Shown: positions 36,061 to 47,561, counted from the stretch's first letter. The stretch: 64,000 nt of DNA from Aquarana catesbeiana (GCF_042186555.1 NC_133325.1:293328109-293392108), one strand, 5' to 3'. The notes: a model not told the origin generated them from the letters alone. Made by a program: numbers and translations.

Positions 36061-36130
36061 GACTGACAACTCCCCCATATCTAAAGTGACCCCAGATAGG
36101 TCCCCACAGTCTCCTTTATTGTACATAAAA

Positions 36131-37817
36131 AACATCCCTCTGTCACTGATCCCATCCCCCCACCACCATTCCTCTGTCACTGATCCCATCCCCCCACCAC
36201 CATCCTTCTGCCACTGATCCCATCCCTATCCCACCATCCCCAATACTCCTATACAATCCCATCATCCTCATCCCCTGTACTCCTATACAATCCCATCATC
36301 CCCATCCCCATCCCCTGTACTCCTGTACAATTCCATCATCCCCATCCTCATCACCTGTACTCCTATACAATCCCATCACCCCATCCTCTGTACTCCTATA
36401 CAGTCCCATCATTCCCATCCCCATCCCCTGTACTTCTATACAGTCCCATCATCCCCATCCCCAGTATGCCTATAGAGTCCCATCATCCCCATCGCCTGTA
36501 CTTCTATACAGTCCCATCATCCCCATCCCCTGTACTTCTTCCTATACAATCCCATCATCCCCTGTACTCCTATACAATCCCTTCAACCCCATCCCCTGTA
36601 CTCCTATACAGTCCCATCATCCCCATCCCCAATACTCCTATACAGTCCCATCATCCCCTATACTCCTATACAGTTCCATCATCCCCATCCCCAGTACGCC
36701 TATAGAGTCCCATCATCACCATGTCCTGCACTCCGATATAGTCCCGTCATCACCATCCCCAGTACGCCTATAGAGTCCCATCATCCCCATTCCCTGTACT
36801 CCTATACAGCCCCATCATCCCCATCCCCTGTACACCTATACAGTCCCATCATCCCTATCCCCTGTGCTCTTATACAGTTCCATCATCCCCATCCCCTGTA
36901 CTCCTATACAGTCCCATCATTCCCATCTCCTGTACTCCTATACAGTCCCGTCATCCCCATCCCTAGTACGCCTATAGAGTTCTGTCGTCCCCATCCCCAG
37001 TACACCTATAGAGTCCCGTCATCCCCATCCCCTGTACTTTTATACAGCCCCATCATCCCCTGTGCTCCTATACAGTCCCGTCATCCCCATCCTCAGTACT
37101 CCTTCCTATACAATCCCATCATCCCCTTTACTCCTATACAATCCTTTCATCCCCATCCCCTGTACTCCTATATAGTCCCATCATCCCCATCCTCAGTACT
37201 CATATACAGTCCCATCATCCCCATCCCCAGTACACCTATAGAGTCCTATCAGCTCAATTCCCTGTACTCCTATACAGTCCCATCATCCCTATCCCCTGTA
37301 CTCTTACACAGCCCCATCATCCCCATCCCCTGTACTCCTATACAATCCTTTCATCCCCATCCCCTGTACTCTTATACAGTCCCGTCATCCCAATCCACTG
37401 TACTATTATACAGTCCCATCATCCCCATCCCCAGTACACCAATAGAGTCCCATCATCCCCATCCCCTGCACTCCTATACAGTCCCGTTATCCCCATCCCC
37501 AGTACGCCTATAGAGTCCCATCATCCCCATCCCCTGTACTCCTATACAGTCCTGTCATCCCCATCCCCTGTACTATTATACAGTTCCATCATCCCCACCC
37601 CTGTAATCCTATACAGTCCCATCATCCCCATCCCCTGTACTCTTATACAGTCCCATCATCCCCATCCCCTGCACTCCTATACAGTGCCGTCGTCCCCATC
37701 CCCTGTACTCCTCTACAATCCCATCATCCCTATCCCCTGCACTCCTATACAGTCCCATCATCCCTATCCCCTGTATTCCTATACAATCCCATCATCCCCA
37801 TCCCCTGTACTCCTAGC
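36131..37817. repeat. Minisatellite, 34-bp unit, about 48 copies
   Basis: Unit is CTCCTATACAGTCCCATC followed by ATCCCCATCCCCTGTA. It is extremely strand-asymmetric (C-rich plus strand). The first two or three units (36131-36215) are a different 34-bp sequence, CCTCTGTCACTGATCCCATC followed by CCCCCACCACCATT, probably the precursor. Copies vary at GTCCC/ATCCC and CTGTA/CAGTA. Confidence 0.95.
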
Positions 37818-38039
37818 AGTGTGAAACCAGCATATGTACATGGAAGGCTCCATGACCTCAATCACATAGAACAATCTGAATAGCCAGTAAAAAATAATGA
37901 AATAACAATATTGGCTCTAATTGTTTTACAGTGAATGCAGGCATTGCTGACAAAAGCCAGTGTTGTATCTTACTTTAAAAATGTATTCTTTGCATTATAA
38001 TTTTAGCAGGAAAGTAAAATATAATACACTGTACAGAGC

Positions 38040-38238
38040 ACTATCACTGACTTATACACTCACTAATGCCTGCTGCTTTCCTGAATGTGTGCTGACTCAA
38101 GATCATTCTGTCTGCAACAGGAAGGAGAGAGAGGGGGAGGGGAGGAGTAGGGGAGGAGGGGAGCAGCTCTGTGTGTTGTGTGAAGTCCCAGGAACCAGCA
38201 GAGACCAGAGAGCCAACATCAATCAAGCAAGATGACAG
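38040..38238 (+). other. Candidate first exon of a host gene (weak)
   Basis: A purine-rich stretch (38120-38170) is followed by CCAGCAGAGACCAGAGAGCC, then AAG ATG ACA G and a GTAGGG donor (ATG 38232-38234, donor 38239). The pattern of 5' UTR, ATG and early donor resembles a short first coding exon. AAATATAATACACTG near 38017 is a possible TATA-like site. No partner exon was recognised, so this is a suggestion only. Confidence 0.2.
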
Positions 38239-38534
38239 GTAGGGGTGGATCCAGACTCCCCATTGTCGGTATGACACTTCAAGAAAGTCTGTAGAACCTC
38301 CTACAAGTAATTAACAGAAACTGGGCACTTCTCAGAGGGCAGGCAAGATTTGTAAATACTAGCAGCTCATAAGTGTTAGGATTAAGCAAAAAAAGGAAAT
38401 CCATAATTCTTTTTTAATACCACAACACTACACTGCACAGCAAAGAATATTGTAGATGTGCATTGCAAAGTAAAATGAACTATGTAGCTTTTAACCCAAC
38501 AGGAGCCACTTGGTAGGATGTGTTGTCTGTAATG

Positions 38535-39014
38535 TTAAAGTGGTTGTACACCCTGTACAACCACTTTTACCTACAGGTAAGCCTATATTAAGGCTTACCT
38601 GTAGATACTGGAAATATCGCCTCGGTTTAGGAAATATTTACAAAAAAGCTTGCGCTGATGACTATGTCGCATGTGCCGATGTCTACGGCGCATGCACACT
38701 TTAGAAAGGGCAAATCATGACGTTTCTAATAGGGGACATGCCATGACTGGCGGCTCAGGAGTGACGTCAGGTGATTTCAGCCAGTCACAGAGCTGGAGTT
38801 CGCGGCCCCAGAAGGAAGAGGGGTGAAGATGGATGCTCACTGCTAGTGGGGACAGCCAGTGACATTGCAGGCTTCGGTTTCAGGTAAGTCACACATAATG
38901 GGCTACTATGCGATGCATAGTAGCCCATTATGCTTTACCTTTGCAGGGAAATAAAGAGGAAATAAAACCCACCAGGGTAAGTAAAACCCACCAGGGTTTA
39001 CTTCCTCTGTAACT
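38535..39014. mobile_element. TTAA-type MITE with three hairpins
   Basis: Starts TTAAAGTGGTTGTACACCC and ends CAGGGTTTACTTCCTCTGTAA, inverted ends with TTAA partly decayed on the right. Internal palindromes: GTGGTTGTACA/TGTACAACCAC (38540-38564), AGGTAAGCCT/AGGCTTACCT (38575-38602) and an 18-bp perfect pair CATAATGGGCTACTATGC/GCATAGTAGCCCATTATG (38896-38935). No coding capacity. Confidence 0.65.
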
Positions 39015-39489
39015 ACTCTGTCTCCTCTGAAACACCTGGATATATACTGTATAATTTAAAGCCTGCATGCACCTGTATGATTTAAGTGTTAGTATACCGC
39101 CACACTATATTAGCATCCAGCAAATAGACAACAGGCAACTTTATGGTAGATAAAGTAAGTATATTATAGCAAGGTAGGATAAACATAATACACAAACCAA
39201 TAAACAGGTCAGAGAGTACATTAGAATGCATTAGACCAGTGTTTCTCAACTTTTTTACTTTCAAGGAACCCCTGGCACAAAGTTTGAGATCTCGGGGAAC
39301 CTGTGAAATAATTTTCATATCTACAGCTCAAGGAACATTAGTGTGATCAATGAGCTGTATATATAACAACAATTATTCTTAGATATAGCCTTAAACAATA
39401 GAATGAATATTAAAACTTACCTCCTCAATGTGAAACGTGTGCTTGGTTTTTTGCACAGATGCTCAATTCTTAATCAAACCTGAGATAAG

Positions 39490-40640
39490 CAGTGTACAAG
39501 GGTCAGCAGGGCAGATCACAAGGGATCCACGAGGGAACAGTACAGGGGAGGGGGGAGCACAGCACAGTACAGGGGGAAGAAGAGCACAGCACAGGGGGCC
39601 AGGAGGGAACAGTACAGGGGAGTCAGGGGGGAACAGTACAGGGGAGGCAGGAGGGAACTGTACAGTACAGATCGTCCAGGAGGGAACTGTATAATATAGA
39701 AAGGCCAGGAGTAAATAGTACAGGGGGGCTAAGAGGGAACAGTACAGGGAGGTCAGGAGGGAACAGTACAGGAGGGAACATTACAGGGGGGCCAAGAGTG
39801 AACTGTATAGTACAGGGGCAGGAAGTAACTGCATAGTACAGTGGGGCCATGAGGGAACAGTACAGGGGGGCAGTAGAGAACAGTGCAGTAGGGCCAGGAG
39901 AGAGTAGTACAGAGGGACTACAAGAGAACAGGCCAGGAGAGAAGAACACAGCACAGTACAGGGGGGCAGAAGAGCACAGGACAGGGGGGCCAGGAGGGCA
40001 CAGTACAGTAGAAAGGGGCCACGAGGACACAGCACAGTACAAAGGGGCCAGGAGGGAACAGTTTGGGGAGCCAGGAGAGAACATTATAGGGAGGTCAGGA
40101 GAGAACAGTATAGGGGGGTAAGAAGGAAACAATACAGGGGGGCCAGGAGAGCACAGCACAGTACAGGGGGTGCAGCAGAGAACAGTATAGGCGGCCAGGA
40201 GGGAACAGTATAGGGGGTCAGGAGGGAACTATATAGGGGGCCAGGAGAGCACAGAAAAGTACAGGGGAGCCAGAAGAGAACAGTATGGGGGGCCAGGAGG
40301 GAATAGTATAGGAGAGCCAGGAGAGCACAGCACAGTAAAGGGGGTCAAGGAAAGAACAGTATAGGAGGGTCAGGAGGAAACTGTACATGGGGCAAGGAGA
40401 GCACAACGCAGTACAAGGAGGCCATAAGAGAACAGTATAGGAAGGCCAGGAGGGAATAGTATAGAGAGCCAGGAGAGAACAGAATAGGGGGGGCAGGAGA
40501 GAACAGTATAGTACAGTCAAGCCAGGTGGGAACTGTATAGCATAGGGAGGACGGGAGGGAAAATTATAGGGGGGACAGGAGAGAAAAGTATAGTTCAGGG
40601 GGGCCAGGAGGGAACAGTACAGGGGAACCAGGAGAGAAAT
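39490..40640. repeat. Minisatellite, about 24-bp unit (GGCCAGGAGGGAACAGTACAGGG-type)
   Basis: About 45 imperfect copies with variable spacing; the unit has GGGGCCAGGAG and GAACAGTACA/GTATAG parts. G-rich plus strand. Orientation flips near 40650, where GAACCAGGAGAGAAATTAAT is followed by its near reverse complement. It resumes in the original orientation after the Tc1 element (42263-42370). Confidence 0.92.
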
Positions 40641-40747
40641 TAATAGGCCCTATCAATTTATTTCCTGGGTCCCCTGTACAGTTCCCTCCTGGCCCCCTGT
40701 ACTATACTTTTCCCTCCTGGCCCCCCTATACTGATATTAGATATGTA

Positions 40748-42260
40748 CAGTATCTAACAAAAGGTGAGTACACCCCTCACATTTTTGTAAATATTTTATC
40801 ATATCTTTTCATGAGACAACACTGAGGAAATTACATTTTGCTACAATGTAAATGTGAGTGTACAGCTTGTATAACAGTGTAAACTTGCTGTCCCCTCAAA
40901 ATAACTCAACACACAGCCATTAATGTCTAAACCGCTGGCAACAAAAATGTGTACACCCCTAAGTGAAAATGTCCAAATTGGGCCCAAAGTCTCAATATTT
41001 TGTGTGGCCACCATTATTTTCCAGCACTGCCTTAACCCTCTTGGGCATGGAGTTCACCAGAGCTTCACATGACAACATCACAGAGCTGGTGGATGTTAGA
41101 GACCTTGCGCTCCTCCAACTTCCATTTGAGGATGGCCCACAGATGCTCAATAGGGTTTAGGTCTGGAGACATGCTTGGTCAGTCCATCACCTTTAACTTC
41201 AGCTTCTTTAGCAAGGCATTGGTAGTCTTGGAGGTGTGTTTGGGGTCGTTATCATGTTGGAATACTGCCCTGCGGCCCAGTATCCGAAGGGAGGGGATCA
41301 GGCTCTGCTTCAGTATTTCACAGTACATGTTGGAATTCATGTTCCCTCATTGAACTGTAGCTCCCCAGTGTCAGCAGCACTCATGCAGCCCCAGACCATG
41401 ACACTCCCACCACCATTCATGACTGTAGGCAAGACACACTTGTCTTTGTACTCCTCACCTGGTTGCCGCCACACACGCTTGACACCATCTGAACCAAATA
41501 AGTTTATCTTGGTCTCACCAGACCACAGGACATGGTTCCAGTAATCCATGTCCTTAGTCTGCTTGTCTTCAGCAAACTGTGGGCTTTCTTGTGCATCATC
41601 TTTAGAAGAGGCTTCCTTCTGGGATGACAGCCATGCAGACCAATTTGATGCAGTGTGTGGCGTATGGTCTGAACACTGACAGGCTGACCCCACACCCCTT
41701 CAACCTCTGCAACAATGCTGGCAGCATGACGCTGAGCACATGCACTCAACTTCTTTTGTCGACCATGGCGAGGCCTGTTCGGAGTGGAACCTATCATGTT
41801 AAACTGCTGTATGGTCTTGGCCACCATGCTGCAGCTCAGTTTCAGGGTCTTAGCAATCTTTCATAGCCTAGGCCATCTTTATGTAAAGCAAAAATAATTT
41901 TTTTCAGATCCTCAGAGAGTTCTTCCTGTGACCAGTATGAGATAGTGAGAGCGATAACACCAAATTTAACACACCTGCTCCCCATTCACACCTGAGACCT
42001 TGCAATACTAAAGAGTCACATGACACCGGGAGAGAACATGGCTAATCAGGCCCAATTTGGACATTTTCACTTAGGGGTGTACTCACTTTTGTTGCCAGTG
42101 GTTTAGACATTAATGGCTGTGTGTTAAGTTATTTTGAGGGGACAGCAAATTTACACTGTTATTCAAGCTGTACACTCGCTACTTTACATTGTAGCAAAGT
42201 GTCATTTCTTCAGTGTTGTCACATGAAAAGGAGGGGTGTACTCACTTTTGTGAGATACTG
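40748..42260 (-). mobile_element. Tc1-like transposon with long terminal inverted repeats
   Basis: 1513 bp. TA flanks both ends (40746-40747 and 42261-42262). Ends read CAGTATCTAACAAAAGG and (reverse complement) CAGTATCTCACAAAAGTGAG. Inverted repeats are about 236 bp on the left and 213 bp on the right; the right one lacks about 24 bp after CCCCTC. The transposase lies between on the minus strand. A long-inverted-repeat Tc1 family of this kind is recalled from fish, lampreys and frogs (memory, not a search). Confidence 0.93.
40985..41935 (-). pseudogene. Tc1 transposase, broken, first catalytic Asp lost
   Basis: Order on the minus strand: N-terminal helix-turn-helix (EELSEDLKKIIFALHKDG near 41930-41875), a frameshift, then VAKTIQQFN with the second DNA-binding region (41504-41827), another shift, then the DDE core. 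The first catalytic block reads WSGETKINLFG where the family has WSDETKINLFG, so the first Asp is Gly. VFQHDNDPKHTS supplies the second Asp and SPDLNPIEHLW the Glu. Several stops (for example before SMSPDLNP) follow. It cannot work; usual length is about 340 residues. Confidence 0.88.
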
Positions 42261-42686
42261 TATATCAGATAGGGGGGCCGGATAAGAAAAGTATAGTACA
42301 GGGGGGCCCAGGAGAGAAAAGTATAAGGGGGCCAGGAGGAAAATGTATAGTACAGGGGAACCAGGAGGAAACTGAAGGGCACAATGCTGGGATCTGTAGA
42401 GGTTTACCTCAGACAGAGTGGCTTAGGTAAGCTACTGGATTGCAATGGTATTTTGTGCACTGATTCCTGCCTGCCTTCCTCTCCTGTTCCTCCCGAGTGA
42501 TGTCACACACAGGCTCCTGGAATGGACAGGAGGGAAAGGCCGCCAGTGATAGGTGCAGGACAGTGATGTCAGTTTTCCTCTGTACGCTGCAGCCTGTTAG
42601 ATCTTTGGGGATGTGATCTAACGTTCATCTGCTTGTGATGAATGGCAAATTATGGTGGAACCCCGGTTGACAAACAATGCATTAGA

Positions 42687-45243
42687 CTAACTGATGTGCA
42701 TACTAGCCTCAGCTATGGCAATGGACTTAAATCGCAAAATGGCCAAAGCACATTAAACTGGTATACACAGCATTACTAACAACAACATCAATCGCAAAAA
42801 GCATGAACAGCCCAAAGAAAAGTCTCACTGTAGTCTCTACAGTCTCTCATTGAGCCTGAGACACCCTATAGGCCCTCTTCAGCAAGTTACCAACATCTTG
42901 TTATCTCAGAGTATGGGTATCACATCCAGTCTTCACTGTATCTAAAGCTCCGTATTTTGGTAAAGAACATTAGTTACATTTCAAAGCAAAACAGAAGTAT
43001 TAAGAAATGAAGATAAGAAATAATGTCCAGACCACAAATTATATCTTGCAGTCAAAGTTTCAGTTTCAAAAAAAAGAAATCAGACACGGGGTGTTATGCT
43101 GCACAGTCCTGGGTTTTCTTTGTCCTGTGCCTCCCTGCAGTGACATAGAAAGGTATTTATCAATGCAAATCTTAAAGCAGAACTTCAGGTAAATATAAAA
43201 ATATTAAATTTAATTAAATATTTGGATCTATTTTAACCAGTGAAGGATTTGGGCATACCTCATATGCCAAGGGTCTTGTATAGACTTTGGGGGAGACCTC
43301 CCATGCAATTTTTATTATTCATAGGGCCCCTTTTAAAATCCATACTAGACCTAAATGGTCTGGTATGAATTCTGGGGGGACCCCATTCCATTTTCTATTC
43401 ATAAATGGTAGCCGTGCCTAGACACAGAAAGTGCACTTTTATTTTAATTCAAGACAAAAGCTAAATATTTCAGTGTACTGATAAGGCATAAATAACATTT
43501 CTAAATATTTCATATATAAAATAGCAAATTTTCACTTTTTGATTTCAGGTTCACTTCAATCAGCTGCCCAGCAAATGAGATGAAGTTGTTCATGATTTGT
43601 TTTATACTTTTCTAGTTACAAACCACTTGCCTAAAGTGCTAAGCCCAAAGACTCAGCTGTAAAATTGATAAAATAATATCTACAGTATATTCTGCATTGC
43701 ATGTCTTTTTATTATTGTTTTGGGTTTCTAATTTCTAGCACCTTTTAAAACTCTCTTTATTGGAATTCTTCTAAATGCAAGCTTATGCATCTGCCTTGAA
43801 CTGATCTGTGTACTGCAGAACATGGCAAATGTTTTCAACACTACACTATACACTAATAAATCATAACAATACAAATATTAACAATAATAGTTCCCTGCTT
43901 TTTCTATTTTTTGCCTTAAAAGAAGTATTTTTTTTTGTTTCTACCTCTGAAGATCATATCCTATCAAGCTGTGGCCTGGGTGACATTCTGCATAGTATAG
44001 GTTCCTGGTAGTTTTGACAATTCCAGCCATCAAGCATATGTAGTTCCTTGCTGTGTGCAGGATGGGCTGCAACAGCTCTGGCAAGGGAAGTCTGTGGAGC
44101 TTTGACTCCTGGCAAAATAATCTCTGGTCGACCTCGGCTGTCCTGTTACAGTGGCTCCCTCAGTGAGCAACGTCCTGATGGTGTCCTGCTTCTCCTCCCT
44201 GGTGGGACATAAAACTCTTGCATGGGCAGTGGTGTGGTAAGTGAAAGGTTGCCTCCATCTTTCCCTCTTTCTCCCTCATATAATATACTGTATATGGCTG
44301 GGTGGTGCCTCTCCCTTCTGGGGAGTACAGTGTAGGAGCTGCTGTTTCTTCTTTGTATGGAAGTGTTACTACTTTTTTCCTCTGGGGACTTATTTACTGC
44401 TGCTATTTCCTACTAAGAAACTGGAGGAAATCCATGCTGCCTCTATTATGACCACGTGGTGTTGTTTGCAGCACTGAAAGAACCATTTTGACAGTCCTAC
44501 TGGGGGCCTTCTATGCATTTAGCACATTTTTCCGGAGACTTTGTAAGACCTATGTGGTGTGACCTAGGCAATGTCTACTTTGTGTGCTGCTTGACTAAAG
44601 GCATAAGGCAGACTGACCACACAGGACATGGGCAGTTTCCTACCCCAGCTCTCAAGGCCACTCTCTGTGCATGGAAATCCCCTGCTAGACAGGGAGTTAG
44701 GTGGTGAGGATTGTGGCTGCAGTTTTCCTAGCTCCCAATGCCCTGTTTTGCAGAACGATTGCTGCTGATTCAAAACACTGTTTCCCTTTGGCGCTGTATG
44801 TCTCTTGGGTATCACTTTACTCCCTTCCCTACCATTGTCTTTTAGTGCTAGTTACATGTCTCCTGTTTGTGGTCACAGAGCTATTATAGCACACGAGTGG
44901 GATTTTTTTTTAGCCTGCAAGCCTATACCAGATCTTAGGCCTTTTTTCATCCTCTGGATTTTCTGATGCTAAGGAGTCTTTTCCTTTCCATTCCTAGATC
45001 TGTTTACAAATAAAAATAATAAGCTATTGCGCTAACTGGAACCCAACTGTCATTAAATGGGGCACATAAGAGGGCCAGGAGAGGGGTTGGACACACCAGG
45101 TAAAATGGATGCAGCTTCTCTCAAATTAGGTCTTGAGATCCTAATGCACATATAAAAAACAAAAATGGAGGTCTATATGGGTCTATGACAAGCCTTGATC
45201 TACTTTTATCTAGTGAATGCATTTTTATTGTCTTTTATGCTTC
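42687..45243. other. Mostly unclassified DNA with one hAT-family fragment
   Basis: At 43250-43400 GGGTCTTGTATAGACTTTGG, CCATACTAGACC and GGTCTGGTATGAATTC resemble the 25450-25620 part of the hAT repeat family. The rest shows nothing recognisable; open frames are short. Confidence 0.45.
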
Positions 45244-45247
45244 TTTA

Positions 45248-46418
45248 ACCACTTACCGACCGCCGCACGACGATGTACGTCCAAACTTTGAACGGGGATA
45301 TCGTTGTTATGGCAGCAGCTAGCTGCCATAACCCCAGTATCCCCGTTTTCGCGCAGCAGCCGGATTTCAGATAAAAGTGGTCCCTGCGGCGGATTCGCTG
45401 CGAGATCACTTTTATCGGTGGCGGGAGAGGGGCCCCCCTCCCGTTGCGATCCGGTGCCCTCCGACGCTTACCAAAGCCGTCGGTAGCGGCGGAGGTGATC
45501 GCATCTGTCTCCTTCCTGTGCCTGGAGACAAGTGAGGCTAAGATGGCGCCCACTCGTCTCCATGACAAAACGTCAAAACGTCACTTCCGTCCACACCTCT
45601 TAAAGGCACATTTTTTCAAATGTCTTCTTTTAATTTTTTTTATTGCATTTTAGTGTAAATATGAGATCTGAGGTCTTTTTGACCCCAGATCTCATATTTA
45701 AGAGGTCCTGTCATGCTTTTTTCTATTACAAGGGATGTTTACATTCCTTGTAATAGGAATACAAGTGACACAATTTTTTTTTTTTTTTAAAACAGTGTAA
45801 AAATAAATAAAATAATGTAAAATAAATAATAAAAATAAAATATATTTTTTTTAAAAACCCCCGTCCCGACGATCTCGCGTGCAAAAGCGAAACGCATACG
45901 TGAATAGCTCCCGCATATGAAAACGGTGGTCAAACCACACATGTGAGGTATCGCCGCGACCGGTAGAGCGAGAGCAATAATTCTAGCCCTAGACTTCCTC
46001 TGTTCCACAAAATATGCAACCTGTAGAATTTTTTAAACGTCGCCTATGGAGATTTTTGAGGGTTAAAGTTTGACGCCATTCCACGAGCGGGCGCAATTTT
46101 CAAGCGTGACATGTTGGGTATCAATTTACTTGGCGTAACATTATATTTCACAATATAAAAAAAATTGGGCTAACTTTACTGTTGTCTTATTTTTTTATTC
46201 AAAAAAAGTGAATTTTTTCAAAAAAAGTGCGCTTTTAAGACCGCTGCGCAAATATGGTGCAAAAAAAAAGTATTGCAATGATCGCAATTTTATTCTCTAG
46301 GGTGTTAGAAGAAAAACCATATATAATGTTTGGGGGTTCTAAATAATTTTCTAGCAAAAAAACCTGTTTTAAACATGTAAACACCTAAAATCCAAAACGA
46401 GGCTGGTCCTTAAGTAAG
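45248..46418. mobile_element. 1.17-kb TTAA element (piggyBac- or Kolobok-like, non-autonomous)
   Basis: TTAA at 45244-45247 followed by CCACTTACCGACCGCC; at the other end GGTCCTTAAGTAAG then TTAA (46419-46422). The ends are imperfect inverted repeats. Inside are a CpG-rich part (45250-45600), paired motifs such as ATATGAGATCTGAGGTC / GACCCCAGATCTCATAT (45658-45700) and TTACAAGGGATGTTTACATT / CCTTGTAATAG, and homopolymer runs. No protein domain seen. Confidence 0.7.
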
Positions 46419-46422
46419 TTAA

Positions 46423-47379
46423 TAAATCACTACACCTAGATGGAGGCACCCTCTTGTGTTTGTTTTTTCTATATTTGTTTACCTCTGTCATGAAGGGTTT
46501 CCTTGCAGCATGGATCAATATTCAACTCCATTTAAGTCCAAGCCTCCTAATAAGCACCCCCCCCCTTCTGTAGCCTCTATGGACACTACTCTATGGTCAT
46601 TCATGACAGTTTCACCACTAACTGCAGATGATTTCACTACTAAAGACAGAGGCTGTGGTGTTACACAGACCTTAACAGGTGGGACAAACTCTTATATCAA
46701 CAGGTAACTTCTGTCTTTAATATACCTGGTAGAATGACTAATCCAAAGTTTCACATACTGTATATACCATGTATATTGAGGCACTGGATGCCAGGTCTCT
46801 AAAGTCTAGACTCTCAGTCTCTACTGTAGTTGTTTTGCCTCAAAATTAAACGGTCCTTTCTTCTCTGTTTTAAGCAGATTTTCACAAGGGACCTCCAGCA
46901 AGGAAGCCATGGGTCCTCTGCCCATGCAGACCCTTTTCACCCTGTATTGTTTAGCTTTTCAAACCCATGGGTAAATCCTCCTAAAGGTGGCTTGCCCTTA
47001 CTTGTGCTTATTTAGGTGGGTGAAGGGCACATTTTCTTTTCTTCTTAGACTCTTGATTGACCGAAATCTGAGGAAAAGGGATTAGCAAGCTGATGTTCTA
47101 GGTATACTAGATAGAATTCCTGTGCCAACTACTAGTGTGTTTTTCTTCCCCAATCTTTGTCTTACTTTTCATTGGCTGGCTGATTTGAATTGTCGCAAGG
47201 GAGGATTGCCCCAGTTCCTCCTTAGTAATATTTAAGGCTTTATTTCAATGAAAAGAGGAAACACTTGGGAAAGGAAAATAGCTGCACAAATCAAAGGAAA
47301 TTGCAAAAAAGGGAATTTTCCCCCAAAAACGAAGGGGTTTTCAAGGCAGCAAAGAACTAATACAAAGGTATGCAATATT
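46423..47379. other. Non-coding DNA with no recognised features
   Basis: No domain, RNA gene or element end recognised. A short C run lies at 46557-46564. Confidence 0.4.
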
Positions 47380-47487
47380 ATTGGTTTTATTTAAAACATA
47401 AGACAGTAGAGTAAAAAACATGAACTGTGTACAAAAGTTGTAAGAAGCACAGGAGCATGTACAGGGCTACACAAAAATAATGCAATG

Positions 47488-47561
47488 AACAAGCGCTTGG
47501 ATAGTCCTGATGCGTTTCGACCCCATCGGGTCATCTTCAGAGGAAATGCATGCGCTGTTGG
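47488..47561 (-). ncRNA. Hammerhead ribozyme candidate (type I topology)
   Basis: On the minus strand: CTGAAGA (47540-47534; fits CUGANGA), one extra T, stem II GACCC/GGGTC with a four-base loop, then GAAA (47518-47515). A tiny stem III region ACGCAT follows, with the expected cleavage after C at 47509. Stem I pairs CCT with AGG next to the core and, past an internal loop, GCGC with GCGC plus a few more pairs. That closes the molecule as a type I hammerhead. ACGCAT looks like ACGCGT changed at a CpG. Downstream is an AT-rich tract ending in AAATAAAACC. Hammerheads with minimal stem III are known from Penelope-like and related retroelements; no such reverse transcriptase is visible here. Activity untested. 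Confidence 0.6.

Larger units (their letters stand above)
39236..42678. mobile_element. Non-autonomous hAT-like element containing a minisatellite and a Tc1 transposon
   Basis: A perfect 8-bp duplication GCATTAGA lies at 39228-39235 and 42679-42686. The left end reads CCAGTGTTTCTCAAC; the right end (reverse complement) ATTGTTTGTCAACC. Just inside, AAGGAACCCCTGG pairs with the right-hand GGAACCCCGG. The duplication brackets the 24-bp minisatellite and the Tc1 element, so both lie in one insertion. No transposase of its own. Confidence 0.8.

Noticed and set aside
36466..36705. Open frame rich in PSSPSPVLL repeats, as a repeat protein
   Set aside because: It is the C-rich 34-bp minisatellite read in one frame; copies with indels break it.
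36131..37817. CRISPR-like array
   Set aside because: Units are directly adjacent with no unique spacers, and the context is a vertebrate genome; it is a minisatellite.
39437..40159. Long open frames (GREQYRG-type and the reverse-strand LLAPLYC-type) as genes
   Set aside because: Both strands read open through the 24-bp minisatellite, the mark of low-complexity sequence.
45885..45910. GAAACGCATACG near 45892 as a third hammerhead motif
   Set aside because: The GAAACGCAT string is there but no CUGANGA or stem II precedes it.
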